A DNA stretch of 5,273 nt from Alphaproteobacteria bacterium (GTDB lineage: Bacteria; Pseudomonadota; Alphaproteobacteria; Micropepsales; Micropepsaceae). The DNA lies in NCBI GenBank assembly GCA_017307315.1, contig JAFKFF010000076.1, forward strand, positions 1 through 5,273. The letters run 5' to 3'. The notes beneath the pieces were generated by a model. That model searched no databases and had not been told where the DNA came from. It saw only the letters and a list, made by a program, of their open reading frames with translations. Shown one piece after another: positions 1 to 5,273 of this stretch (its first letter is position 1; every line of letters starts with the position of its first letter). The position numbers and the translations under genes were made by a program.

Positions 1-902
1 ATCTCGTGCGCCAGGCGATTCCGTTGCCAGTGACCACCCACGCCGATTTTGTCGAGACCGAGATTGTCGGTGTAAGGCCGCCGCCCGATGGCGACCAGCA
101 TCACATCGGCCTCGATGGTGCTTTTCTCGCCGCCCTGGGCGGGCTCGACGGTGACGACAAGGCCGCCCTTCTTTTTCTCGACGCCCGTGACCTTGGTGGA
201 AAGCTGGAATGTCATGCCCTGCCTGGAAAGGATGCGCTGGAACGCCTTGGAGACTTCCAGGTCCATGCCCGGGGTGATGCGGTCGAGGAATTCGACCACG
301 GTGACCTCGCTGCCCAGCCGCTTCCACACCGAGCCCAGCTCGAGCCCGATCACGCCCGCGCCCACCACCAGCAGCTTCTTGGGCACCTGTTTCAGCGCGA
401 TGGCGCCGGTGGAGGAGACGATCTGCTCTTCGTCGATGGTGACGCCCGGCAGCGGGGCGACGTCGGAACCGGTGGCGATGATGATATGCTTGGCGGAAAG
501 ATTGCGCACCGCGCCGTCCTTGCCCTTCACTTCGACTTTTCCCGGCGCGGTGATGCGCGCTTCGCCGACGATGGCCTCGGCCTTGTTCTTGCGGAGCAGG
601 AACTCGACTCCCTTGGTGAGTTCGCCCACCACCTTGTCCTTCTGCCCCATCATCGCCGGCAGGTCGAGTTCGACCTTGGCCTTGATGCCCAGCTTGGCGA
701 AATCGCTGTGCGCTTCATGGAAGCGCTCGCTGGCATGCAGCAGCGCCTTGGACGGAATGCAGCCCACATTCAGGCAGGTGCCGCCAAAGGTGCCGCGCTT
801 GTCGATGCAGGCCGCGGTGAGGCCAAGCTGGCCCAGCCGGATGGCGGTGTTGTAGCCGCCCGGGCCGCCGCCGATAACGATTGCATCGAAACTGTCCGCC
901 AT
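1..902 (-). CDS. lpd: Dihydrolipoyl dehydrogenase (E3 of 2-oxoacid dehydrogenase complexes), 3' end cut by window edge
   Basis: This FAD/NAD flavoprotein reoxidises the dihydrolipoamide of the pyruvate and 2-oxoglutarate dehydrogenase complexes and passes electrons to NAD+ in the cytoplasm. About 300 of the usual ~465 residues are visible. The FAD-binding glycine motif GGGPGGYN is at residues 11-18. The redox-active disulfide motif GGTCLNVGCIPSK is at 40-52, with Cys43 and Cys48; this form is typical of lipoamide dehydrogenases rather than mercuric or glutathione reductases. ATGSD closes the first FAD half near residue 145, and the NAD-binding motif GAGVIGLELG starts at 181. The dimerisation domain and the His-Glu catalytic pair lie outside the window. 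The ATG is preceded by GGGAAGG (913-919) with a 10-base spacer. The gene lies 110 bases downstream of the phyK stop on the same strand; no EcfG-type promoter is seen in that gap, so it probably has a housekeeping promoter. The last ~12 visible residues look unlike the family (see findings). Confidence 0.95.
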   Translation of the reverse strand, partial: MADSFDAIVIGGGPGGYNTAIRLGQLGLTAACIDKRGTFGGTCLNVGCIPSKALLHASERFHEAHSDFAKLGIKAKVELDLPAMMGQKDKVVGELTKGVEFLLRKNKAEAIVGEARITAPGKVEVKGKDGAVRNLSAKHIIIATGSDVAPLPGVTIDEEQIVSSTGAIALKQVPKKLLVVGAGVIGLELGSVWKRLGSEVTVVEFLDRITPGMDLEVSKAFQRILSRQGMTFQLSTKVTGVEKKKGGLVVTVEPAQGGEKSTIEADVMLVAIGRRPYTDNLGLDKIGVGGHWQRNRLAHE

Positions 903-1012
903 GATCGCCAAGCCTTCCCGTGCGCATATGGGTATGATTTGCGGCGGGACCATAGCGGGGCGGCGCGGCGCCGCAAACGGCATTCTGACACAAATTCAGG
1001 CCCGCGGACCGG

Positions 1013-2785
1013 CTATTCCCCCGCTGCGGCCATGGGTTTTTGCGGCGTTGAGGCTTCACCCCGGTCCTTCAGGGCGGGATCGGGAAAGAGCAGCTCCACC
1101 ACCGTGCCCTTGCCGGCTTCCGAGCGGACGGAAGCGACCCCGCCCAGCTGGGCCCCGAAAGTCCGGATCAGGCGCGAGCCCACGCTCTTGCCGGTGTCGT
1201 CCATGGAAAAGCCGATGCCGTCGTCGGCGATCGACAGTTTGAGCTTTCCCTCGTCCGCGGGCGCGAGCGCGACCCGGATCACGCCCCGCGTCTGCATGGG
1301 GAAGGCATGCTTGAAGATGTTGGTGAGCGCTTCGACGGTGAAAAGCGCCACCGCCACCGCGATGCCGCTGGCCACCACCATGTGGGGCACGTCGACCTCG
1401 ACCCGCACATGCTCGGTATCGCCCATGCCTTCGGCGATCTGGCGGGACAGTTCGTCCAGAAGCTGCTTGAGGTCGAGCGTGGACTGATCTTCCAGCTCGT
1501 TGAGGATCCGGTGGACCAGCGCCAGCGCGTTGATGCGCATCTGCGCCTGCATCAGGGCCTCGCGGGCATGATCGTCCTTGACCTGATTGGCCTGGATCGA
1601 CAGCAGGCTCATCACGATCTGCAGATTGTTCTTCACCCGGTGATGGATTTCGCGGATCAGGGTGGTCTTGAGATTGACGGATTCGCGCAGGCGCCGGTCG
1701 CGATCCTGGATGCCGCCCGCCATCTCGCTCATCGCCTCGCCCAGCTGCTTGAATTCGGTGGGCGCCTCCGCCAGGTCGGGACGGATGGTATAGTGGCCGC
1801 TGCGATAGGCGATGGCGATGCGGCGCAGATAGAAGATCCACTGCGTCACCTGGCGGTCGGTGGCGAACCAGATCGCGATCCAGGCGAACAGGATCATCGC
1901 GATCGGCAACAGGAAGTCGATACCGACATGGACGTAAGTCTGACCGAACAGCCGCTGTTCCTGTTCGGCGAAGGCGACGAAGATCGAATTGCCCATCAGC
2001 GCGACATTGCCGAAGCGCCAGGCGCGGCCGGACTGATAGGCGTCGAGCGAGACGCCGTCGGGAAAGCCCGCCTTCATCGCCGCCTGCGCGATCACGGGCG
2101 CGACGGCCTGGTCGTTGGTGGCGAGAATGGCGCCGTTGCGGTCATAGATCACCGCCACCGCGCCCTTGGGCAAGGGATGGGCGCGGAGCAGATAGCCGAA
2201 CCATTGCACGTCCAAGGTGATCGCCAGGCTGCCGTCGAAGCTGCCATCGGCCTTGAGCAGGGGGAGCTGGGTGCCCACCACCGGGCGGCCCGACGCCTGG
2301 CTGATCGCGCGCATTCCCACCACCACGCCCTTGGCGGTCTTCAGGCGCTGGAAGATCGCCTTGTCGCGGATATTGATGCCCTTGGCGAGCGGCACCGCCG
2401 AGCAGACGAAGGTGCCGCCGGCATCGATGCGGCTGAGATTGGTGAAATAGCTGACGCCGATCATCGCGTCGGCCAGGATGCCGTCGCAATTGCCGCTCAT
2501 GTCGCGCACGTCCTGCAGCGAGCCCATGGCGCGCAAGATCTGCTCGCCCGCATTCAGCACTTCCTGCTGGTTGGCGGAGGTGGCCCGCGCCGACTGGATC
2601 AGCTGGGCGCGCACGTCTTCGGTGTCGCGTTTCACCCGCTCCACGCCCTGGAAAATGGAAACCCCCACCACCGGCAGAAGCGCGATGGTGATGATCAGGA
2701 GCAGGCGCCGCCTGAGCGTCCAACCGGGATCGGACGCCGCCAGCGGGGCTTGATCTTGGATGCTATTTGGGGCGGCGTTTTCCAC
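1013..2785 (-). CDS. phyK: Membrane HisKA_2 sensor histidine kinase with periplasmic sensor domain, probable PhyK (activator of PhyR)
   Basis: This is a 590-residue inner-membrane kinase expected to phosphorylate PhyR under stress. In order it has: transmembrane helix 1 (about 28-45, after an Arg-rich RRR); a periplasmic region of about 240 residues with a PDC/dCache-like pattern (NLSRID, then FVCSA, then SGRPVVGTQLPL and DGSFDGSLAITLD); transmembrane helix 2 (about 289-311); a HAMP-like linker; and a HisKA_2 dimerisation domain with EIHHRVKNNLQ. The phosphoacceptor is likely His382, the His before Arg. The HATPase_c domain shows an N-box with Asn489 and His493 (TNIFKHAF), a G1 box ADDGIGF near 520-526, and GKGTVVELLF near the end. 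Two periplasmic cysteines, Cys100 and Cys128, are present. The open frame extends upstream to 2887, but that lies inside ecfG without a good ribosome site. GTG at 2785 follows GGGGAA closely and overlaps ecfG by 23 bases, suggesting translational coupling. Kinase class is certain; the PhyK assignment rests mainly on the neighbours. Confidence 0.9.
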   Translation of the reverse strand: MENAAPNSIQDQAPLAASDPGWTLRRRLLLIITIALLPVVGVSIFQGVERVKRDTEDVRAQLIQSARATSANQQEVLNAGEQILRAMGSLQDVRDMSGNCDGILADAMIGVSYFTNLSRIDAGGTFVCSAVPLAKGINIRDKAIFQRLKTAKGVVVGMRAISQASGRPVVGTQLPLLKADGSFDGSLAITLDVQWFGYLLRAHPLPKGAVAVIYDRNGAILATNDQAVAPVIAQAAMKAGFPDGVSLDAYQSGRAWRFGNVALMGNSIFVAFAEQEQRLFGQTYVHVGIDFLLPIAMILFAWIAIWFATDRQVTQWIFYLRRIAIAYRSGHYTIRPDLAEAPTEFKQLGEAMSEMAGGIQDRDRRLRESVNLKTTLIREIHHRVKNNLQIVMSLLSIQANQVKDDHAREALMQAQMRINALALVHRILNELEDQSTLDLKQLLDELSRQIAEGMGDTEHVRVEVDVPHMVVASGIAVAVALFTVEALTNIFKHAFPMQTRGVIRVALAPADEGKLKLSIADDGIGFSMDDTGKSVGSRLIRTFGAQLGGVASVRSEAGKGTVVELLFPDPALKDRGEASTPQKPMAAAGE

Positions 2786-3416
2786 CGGTTTCCCCAGATT
2801 CGGGCGGGGTAAGCCGGTCCAGCTGCGCCATGATCTCACGGGCGGCGTCTCCTTCGGCGGGCCGCGACACGCCGTCGAGCGTATCATCGCCGTCCAGGAT
2901 TTCCATCAACGCCTTGCGCGCGCGCGCGACGCGGCTTTTGACGGTGCCGACCGCGCATTTGCAGATGGCCGCGGCGTCCTCGTACGAGAAGCCGCCCGCG
3001 CCGACCAGGATCAGCGCTTCGCGCTGTTCGTCCGAAAGACAGCGCAGCGCCCGGGCGGTGTCGGAAAGCTGCGCCGAGAAAACCTGATCTTCGCCGCCGC
3101 CCGGAATCCGTTCGGCCGCGTCCTGATCCCAGGGCGCCTGCCGCCAGGCGCGGCGGCGGTCCGAATAGAATTGGTTGCGCAGGATGGTGAAAAGCCAGGC
3201 CTTGAGATTGGTGCCGGGGATGAAGGTGGCGCGGCTCTGCCAGGCCTTGACCAACGTCTCCTGCGCCAGATCGTCGGCGCCTTCCTGATTGCCGGTCAAA
3301 GAACGCGCAAAGGCCCGCAGGAAGGGAATAAGCGCCAGAAGCTCGGTCTTGAAGTCACCGTCGCCACTGTCGTTATGGCCGATTTCGGCGTGCTGATGGT
3401 GCGCGGATGCCGTCAT
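2763..3416 (-). CDS. ecfG: ECF-type general stress response sigma factor EcfG (SigT-like)
   Basis: This alternative sigma factor directs RNA polymerase to GGAAC-N16/17-CGTT promoters of the GSR regulon and is held inactive by NepR. It has 217 residues. Region sigma2 spans about 24-92: PFLRAFARSLTGNQ at 31-44, GADDLAQETLVKAW at 46-59 and LKAWLFTILRNQFYSDRRR at 71-89. Region sigma4 spans about 122-170: LSDEQREALILV, then the helix-turn-helix FSYEDAAAICKCAVGTVKSR, then VARARKAL. About 47 residues follow sigma4 and end in a basic GGKRRPK tail. The ATG at 3416 shares its A with the nepR stop (TGATG), and AAGAAGG sits 7 bases upstream; a TTG one codon earlier (3419) is also possible. Overlap with nepR implies coupled synthesis of sigma and anti-sigma. 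It is probably autoregulated from the promoter at 3681-3706. The NepR/PhyR context separates it from other ECF groups. Confidence 0.95.
   Translation of the reverse strand: MTASAHHQHAEIGHNDSGDGDFKTELLALIPFLRAFARSLTGNQEGADDLAQETLVKAWQSRATFIPGTNLKAWLFTILRNQFYSDRRRAWRQAPWDQDAAERIPGGGEDQVFSAQLSDTARALRCLSDEQREALILVGAGGFSYEDAAAICKCAVGTVKSRVARARKALMEILDGDDTLDGVSRPAEGDAAREIMAQLDRLTPPESGETGGKRRPK
2790..2795 (-). promoter_or_regulatory. Ribosome binding site deciding the phyK GTG start
   Basis: GGGGAA lies 4 bases before the GTG at 2785, inside the 3' end of ecfG. No ATG, GTG or TTG with comparable upstream purines lies between the ecfG stop and transmembrane helix 1, so this site favours the overlapping GTG start. 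Confidence 0.55.
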
Positions 3417-3619
3417 CAAGACACCTTCTTGCCCGTGCGGGCATCCTCGGCATCGTCGATCTTGCGCAGCAGATCCAGAAAATCGTCAGGAACCGGCTCC
3501 TGGGCGACATCGTCATACATCCGGCGGAGTTCGCGCCCGATCGCCCGTTGGCGCGCGCGAATGGCCCGGGCTTTTTCGTTCGGCTTTTCCTCGTTCGACA
3601 CGGTGTTATCCCATTGCAT
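3416..3619 (-). CDS. nepR: Anti-sigma factor NepR
   Basis: NepR binds EcfG and keeps it from RNA polymerase; phosphorylated PhyR captures NepR by mimicking the sigma factor. The product is 67 residues, the usual small size. The conserved core covers about residues 26-58: IGRELRRMYDDVAQEPVPDD followed by FLDLLRKIDDAE. These correspond to the two NepR helices joined by the EPVP linker. The N-terminal 25 residues are charged and probably disordered, as in relatives. The ATG at 3619 has a rather distant GGAG (12-base spacer); an in-frame GTG at 3601 preceded by GGGA is an alternative start that would keep the whole core. It is the first gene of the nepR-ecfG-phyK operon, with its start about 60 bases from a consensus EcfG promoter and its stop overlapping the ecfG start. 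Confidence 0.95.
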   Translation of the reverse strand: MQWDNTVSNEEKPNEKARAIRARQRAIGRELRRMYDDVAQEPVPDDFLDLLRKIDDAEDARTGKKVS

Positions 3620-3680
3620 CTAGGATGAGCACTCCAAAAGGCGTTACCCCCGCCCGCTTTTCATGCCCCCAATGGGTCCC

Positions 3681-3706
3681 AAACGCCCCCTGCGAGGAAA
3701 GGTTCC
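3681..3706 (-). promoter_or_regulatory. EcfG-dependent promoter of the nepR-ecfG-phyK operon
   Basis: On the minus strand the -35 element GGAAC (3706 to 3702) is followed by a 16-base spacer and the -10 element CGTTT (3685 to 3681). This matches the known GSR promoter consensus GGAAC-N16/17-cGTT exactly. Transcription would start near 3673, giving a 5' leader of about 55 bases before the nepR ATG. It implies that EcfG drives its own operon, including its anti-sigma factor and the kinase. Confidence 0.85.
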
Positions 3707-3715
3707 GGACATCAG

Positions 3716-3741
3716 GGAACTTTTTGCGCTGGCGCGAATTT
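3716..3741 (+). promoter_or_regulatory. Possible weak EcfG-type promoter for phyR
   Basis: A plus-strand GGAAC (3716-3720) faces away from the minus-strand GGAAC at 3702-3706, with 9 bases between them. A 16-base spacer leads to AATTT (3737-3741), which matches cGTT only at the TT pair, so the -10 is poor. If used, transcription would start near 3748, just after the TTG at 3746, and that TTG could then not be the phyR start. No convincing sigma70-type promoter is visible in this gap either. Confidence 0.25.
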
Positions 3742-3745
3742 CCAA

Positions 3746-4483
3746 TTGGCGCTTTTCTTAACGCCGAAGGAGCCGATATCGGGGGATGCCCATGTCCGAG
3801 CAGCGTTGCAGGCCCTGCTGGAAGGGGAAGAAAGCATGCCCGAGGGCGTTCCCCCGCGGGTGGGCCTCTACCGGCTGTTCCATGCCATCTGGCAGTCGGG
3901 CGCCGAGCATTTTGACGATGTTGATGGCGGCAGCGGCCCCGAAGGCCGCCTGAAAGCCCTTTCGGCCTCCAAGCGCGCCGCCTTGCTGCTCACGGCGGTG
4001 GAAGGCTTCAGCCCCGAGGAAGCGGCCTTCGTCATCGACGAAAGCCCCGACGAAGTGGAAGCCGCCATTCTGGACGCGCAAAAGACCATCGACGGCCAAC
4101 TCGCCAGCAAGGTCCTGATCATCGAGGACGAGCCCATCATCGCCATGGACCTGGAAAACCTGGTCAGCGAACTGGGCCACAAGGTGGTGGCCATCGCCGC
4201 CACCCGGGATGAAGCGGTCGCCAAGGCCAAGTCGGAGCGCCCCGGCCTGGTGCTGGCCGATATCAATCTGGGCGAAGGCGGATCGGGGATCGACGCGGTC
4301 AACGAGATCTTGTCCTCTTTCGATATTCCGGTGATCTTCATCACCGCCTATCCGGAGAAGCTTCTGACCGGCGAGCGACCCGAGCCGACCTACCTGATCG
4401 CCAAGCCTTTCCTGCCCGAAACCGTGCAGGCGACGGTGGGTCAGGCGCTGTTTTTCCATCCGGTGGCGAAACAGGCGGCCTGA
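3746..4483 (+). CDS. phyR: Response regulator PhyR (sigma-like domain + receiver), anti-anti-sigma factor; start uncertain
   Basis: When phosphorylated, PhyR exposes its sigma-factor-like half and sequesters NepR, freeing EcfG. With the TTG start it has 245 residues. The sigma2-like part has SGDAHVRAALQALL at 12-25 and RVGLYRLFHAIW at 38-49. The sigma4-like part spans about 69-115 (LSASKRAALLLTAVEGFSPE). The receiver, about 122-240, starts VLIIEDEP with acidic Glu127/Asp128. The phosphoacceptor is Asp172 (LADINLG), Thr200 lies in FITAYPEK and Lys220 in IAKPF, so all receiver residues are present. The 5' end is unusual. This frame has no ATG or GTG upstream of ATG 3836, TTG 3746 has no ribosome site, and the family's first helix (consensus like LAPHLPYLRRYARALTG) is not recognisable. 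ATG 3836 has a strong ribosome site but would cut into the conserved sigma2-like part. Family identity is certain; the start is not. Confidence 0.93.
   Translation: MALFLTPKEPISGDAHVRAALQALLEGEESMPEGVPPRVGLYRLFHAIWQSGAEHFDDVDGGSGPEGRLKALSASKRAALLLTAVEGFSPEEAAFVIDESPDEVEAAILDAQKTIDGQLASKVLIIEDEPIIAMDLENLVSELGHKVVAIAATRDEAVAKAKSERPGLVLADINLGEGGSGIDAVNEILSSFDIPVIFITAYPEKLLTGERPEPTYLIAKPFLPETVQATVGQALFFHPVAKQAA
3822..3830 (+). promoter_or_regulatory. Strong ribosome-site-like sequence before an internal phyR ATG (3836)
   Basis: AAGGGGAAG lies 5 bases before the in-frame ATG at 3836. It is better than anything near the TTG at 3746. Starting here would give a 215-residue PhyR beginning MPEGVPPRVGLYR, without the first part of the sigma2-like domain. 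It may be the only efficient start, a second internal start, or simply Glu/Gly codons (LLEGEES) that happen to be purine-rich. Confidence 0.35.
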
Positions 4484-4521
4484 AAAACCATTATCCTTTG
4501 TGAAGTGTTGGAGAATTTGAC

Positions 4522-4884
4522 ATGGCCGCCAAGAAAAAGACCGCCGTCGGCATCGACTCGCGCTTGACCCAGCTGCGCCGCGACTTCGAAGCCCTGCAGG
4601 ACGACATCAAAGGCCTGGCGGGGGATGTGAGCGTGGCGGCTTCCGAGCGCGCCCAATTTGCCATGCGCTCGGCCGAAGATGTCGCGGACCGCGCCATGCG
4701 CCTGGCCGAGGAAGCGGCGCGCGAAGCCAAGGTGATGGCGGGCGAATTCCGCGAAGATGCCGAGGAATGGGCCGAAGAGCATGCCGAGGATCTGCGCGCC
4801 CAGGTGCGCGAACAGCCCTTGACCGCGCTTCTGATCGCCGGCGGCATCGGCGCCTTTCTGGGCGCGATATTTCTGCGGCGCTAA
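4522..4884 (+). CDS. DUF883 (YqjD/ElaB-like) small tail-anchored membrane protein
   Basis: The product has 120 residues. It begins with a basic MAAKKK and then forms a long, highly charged, Ala/Glu/Arg-rich helix or coiled coil (about 12-95). It ends in a single hydrophobic segment at 101-118 flanked by REQP and RR (QPLTALLIAGGIGAFLGAIF). This C-terminal signature with a glycine-rich transmembrane helix is typical of the DUF883 family. E. coli members are C-tail-anchored inner-membrane proteins of stationary phase and have been reported to bind ribosomes; whether this one does is unknown. GGAGA (4510-4514) with a 7-base spacer supports the ATG. Only 38 bases separate it from the phyR stop, with no terminator seen, so co-transcription with phyR is likely. 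That would link it to stress physiology, which is inference. Confidence 0.85.
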   Translation: MAAKKKTAVGIDSRLTQLRRDFEALQDDIKGLAGDVSVAASERAQFAMRSAEDVADRAMRLAEEAAREAKVMAGEFREDAEEWAEEHAEDLRAQVREQPLTALLIAGGIGAFLGAIFLRR

Positions 4885-4895
4885 TTCCCTGGAAA

Positions 4896-4921
4896 CGGCC
4901 CCTGGCATAAGCTCGGGGCCG
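4896..4921 (+). repeat. GC-rich inverted repeat between the DUF883 gene and the next gene
   Basis: CGGCCCC (4896-4902) can pair with GGGGCCG (4915-4921) as a 7-base-pair stem around a 12-base loop. No T-run follows, so it is not a standard intrinsic terminator. It could attenuate transcription or stabilise the 3' end of the upstream mRNA. It may also be chance in GC-rich DNA. Confidence 0.35.
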
Positions 4922-4953
4922 GAACAGGGTTCAACTAGGCCTTCGGGGGTTTC

Positions 4954-5273
4954 ATGTTCGCGCGCCTGAGCGCAAAAGCCATTCTGCTGGCGGCCGGGAT
5001 CGCGCTGATCTTTTTCGGGGTGGGCCTGATCGGCTTGGGGATCGCCGCCAGCCTGGAACCCCTGGTCGGCCCGGCCTGGGCCAATGCGATCACCGGCGCG
5101 CTCTTCCTTCTGCCGCCCCTGATCTGGGCCGTCGCCATCATTTCCATCCGTCCACCGCGTCAGGAAACGCCCGCCGGCTCCCGCCAGATCATGGCGGCGA
5201 TCATGGCCGCGGTCGCCAAGGAAACGCCCTGGATCGCGGTGGTGGGCGCGGGCTTGGCGGGTGTCGCCAACAT
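4954..5273 (+). CDS. Small multi-helix membrane protein, YqjE-like by context; 3' end cut by window edge
   Basis: An open frame of 106 residues runs off the window. It starts MFARLSAKAILLAAG and has a first transmembrane helix at about 9-33, a short loop with EPLVGPAW, a second helix at about 45-65 ending in IRPPR, and a cytoplasmic-looking stretch with AAIMAAVAKETPW. A third hydrophobic segment begins at about 93 (WIAVVGAGLAGVAN). I do not recognise the family with confidence. A holin-like or YqjE-type two-to-three-helix protein next to a YqjD-like protein would match the E. coli yqjD-yqjE pairing. The ATG follows CGGGGG with a short 4-base spacer. It lies 69 bases downstream of the DUF883 gene in the same direction, so the two are probably co-expressed. 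Confidence 0.7.
   Translation, partial: MFARLSAKAILLAAGIALIFFGVGLIGLGIAASLEPLVGPAWANAITGALFLLPPLIWAVAIISIRPPRQETPAGSRQIMAAIMAAVAKETPWIAVVGAGLAGVAN

Noticed and set aside
599..622. GGAAC-N16-GTT on the plus strand inside lpd
   Set aside because: The spacing to GTT is one base short of consensus, the C before GTT is missing, and it lies antisense within a coding region.
950..977. TTTGCG-N16-CTATGG on the minus strand upstream of lpd as a sigma70-like promoter
   Set aside because: Both hexamers match the consensus weakly and GC-rich DNA yields such pairs by chance, so I do not list it as a feature.
6..1487. 493-codon plus-strand open frame opposite lpd and the end of phyK
   Set aside because: It runs antisense across two well-identified genes and the gap between them. 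Its protein is low-complexity (Asp/His/Ala/Gly-rich), as expected from the complement of GC-biased codons.
1307..2812. 501-codon plus-strand open frame opposite phyK
   Set aside because: It is an antisense shadow of phyK with His/Asp/Ala/Gln-rich composition and no recognisable domain; phyK has all kinase motifs.
3786..3953. Out-of-frame 55-codon frame starting ATGCCCATG downstream of AAGGAG (3767-3772)
   Set aside because: It overlaps clearly homologous phyR codons in another frame, its spacing to AAGGAG is too long (13 bases), and its product resembles nothing known to me.
4921..4945. GGAAC at 4921-4925 as an EcfG promoter for the last gene
   Set aside because: No CGTT-like element lies 16-17 bases downstream.

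Overview
The window is GC-rich (mostly G or C at third codon positions). It carries the core of the alphaproteobacterial general stress response (GSR): the anti-sigma factor NepR, the ECF sigma factor EcfG, the response regulator PhyR and a membrane HisKA_2 sensor kinase of the PhyK type. This NepR/EcfG/PhyR module is known only from Alphaproteobacteria, so the source is very probably an alphaproteobacterium. The phyK-ecfG-nepR / phyR layout resembles Caulobacter-like lineages, but I cannot name an order from the sequence alone.

Layout. Positions 1-902 (minus) hold the N-terminal 300 residues of dihydrolipoyl dehydrogenase (lpd), cut by the window edge. After a 110-base gap, 1013-3619 (minus) is a tightly packed operon read nepR -> ecfG -> phyK. 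The nepR stop and ecfG start overlap (TGATG), and phyK starts at a GTG inside the 3' end of ecfG. Upstream of nepR, at 3681-3706 on the minus strand, is an exact match to the EcfG-type promoter (GGAAC, 16-base spacer, CGTTT), implying autoregulation. phyR (plus, to 4483) diverges from this operon. It is followed by a small DUF883/YqjD-like tail-anchored protein (4522-4884) and the start of a small multi-helix membrane protein (4954 to the window edge), an arrangement like E. coli yqjD-yqjE.

How it works (known of the family): without stress NepR holds EcfG inactive. The kinase phosphorylates the PhyR receiver, the sigma-like half of PhyR then captures NepR, and freed EcfG transcribes the GSR regulon, including its own operon through the GGAAC/CGTT promoter. 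The YqjD/YqjE-like pair beside phyR is a plausible local output or passenger; this is inference.

The main oddity is the 5' end of phyR. The homologous reading frame has no conventional start where the family has one, and the first helix of the sigma-like domain seems to be missing, divergent or in another frame. I see no mobile elements, CRISPR arrays, tRNA or rRNA genes, and no evidence for a wholly new system.
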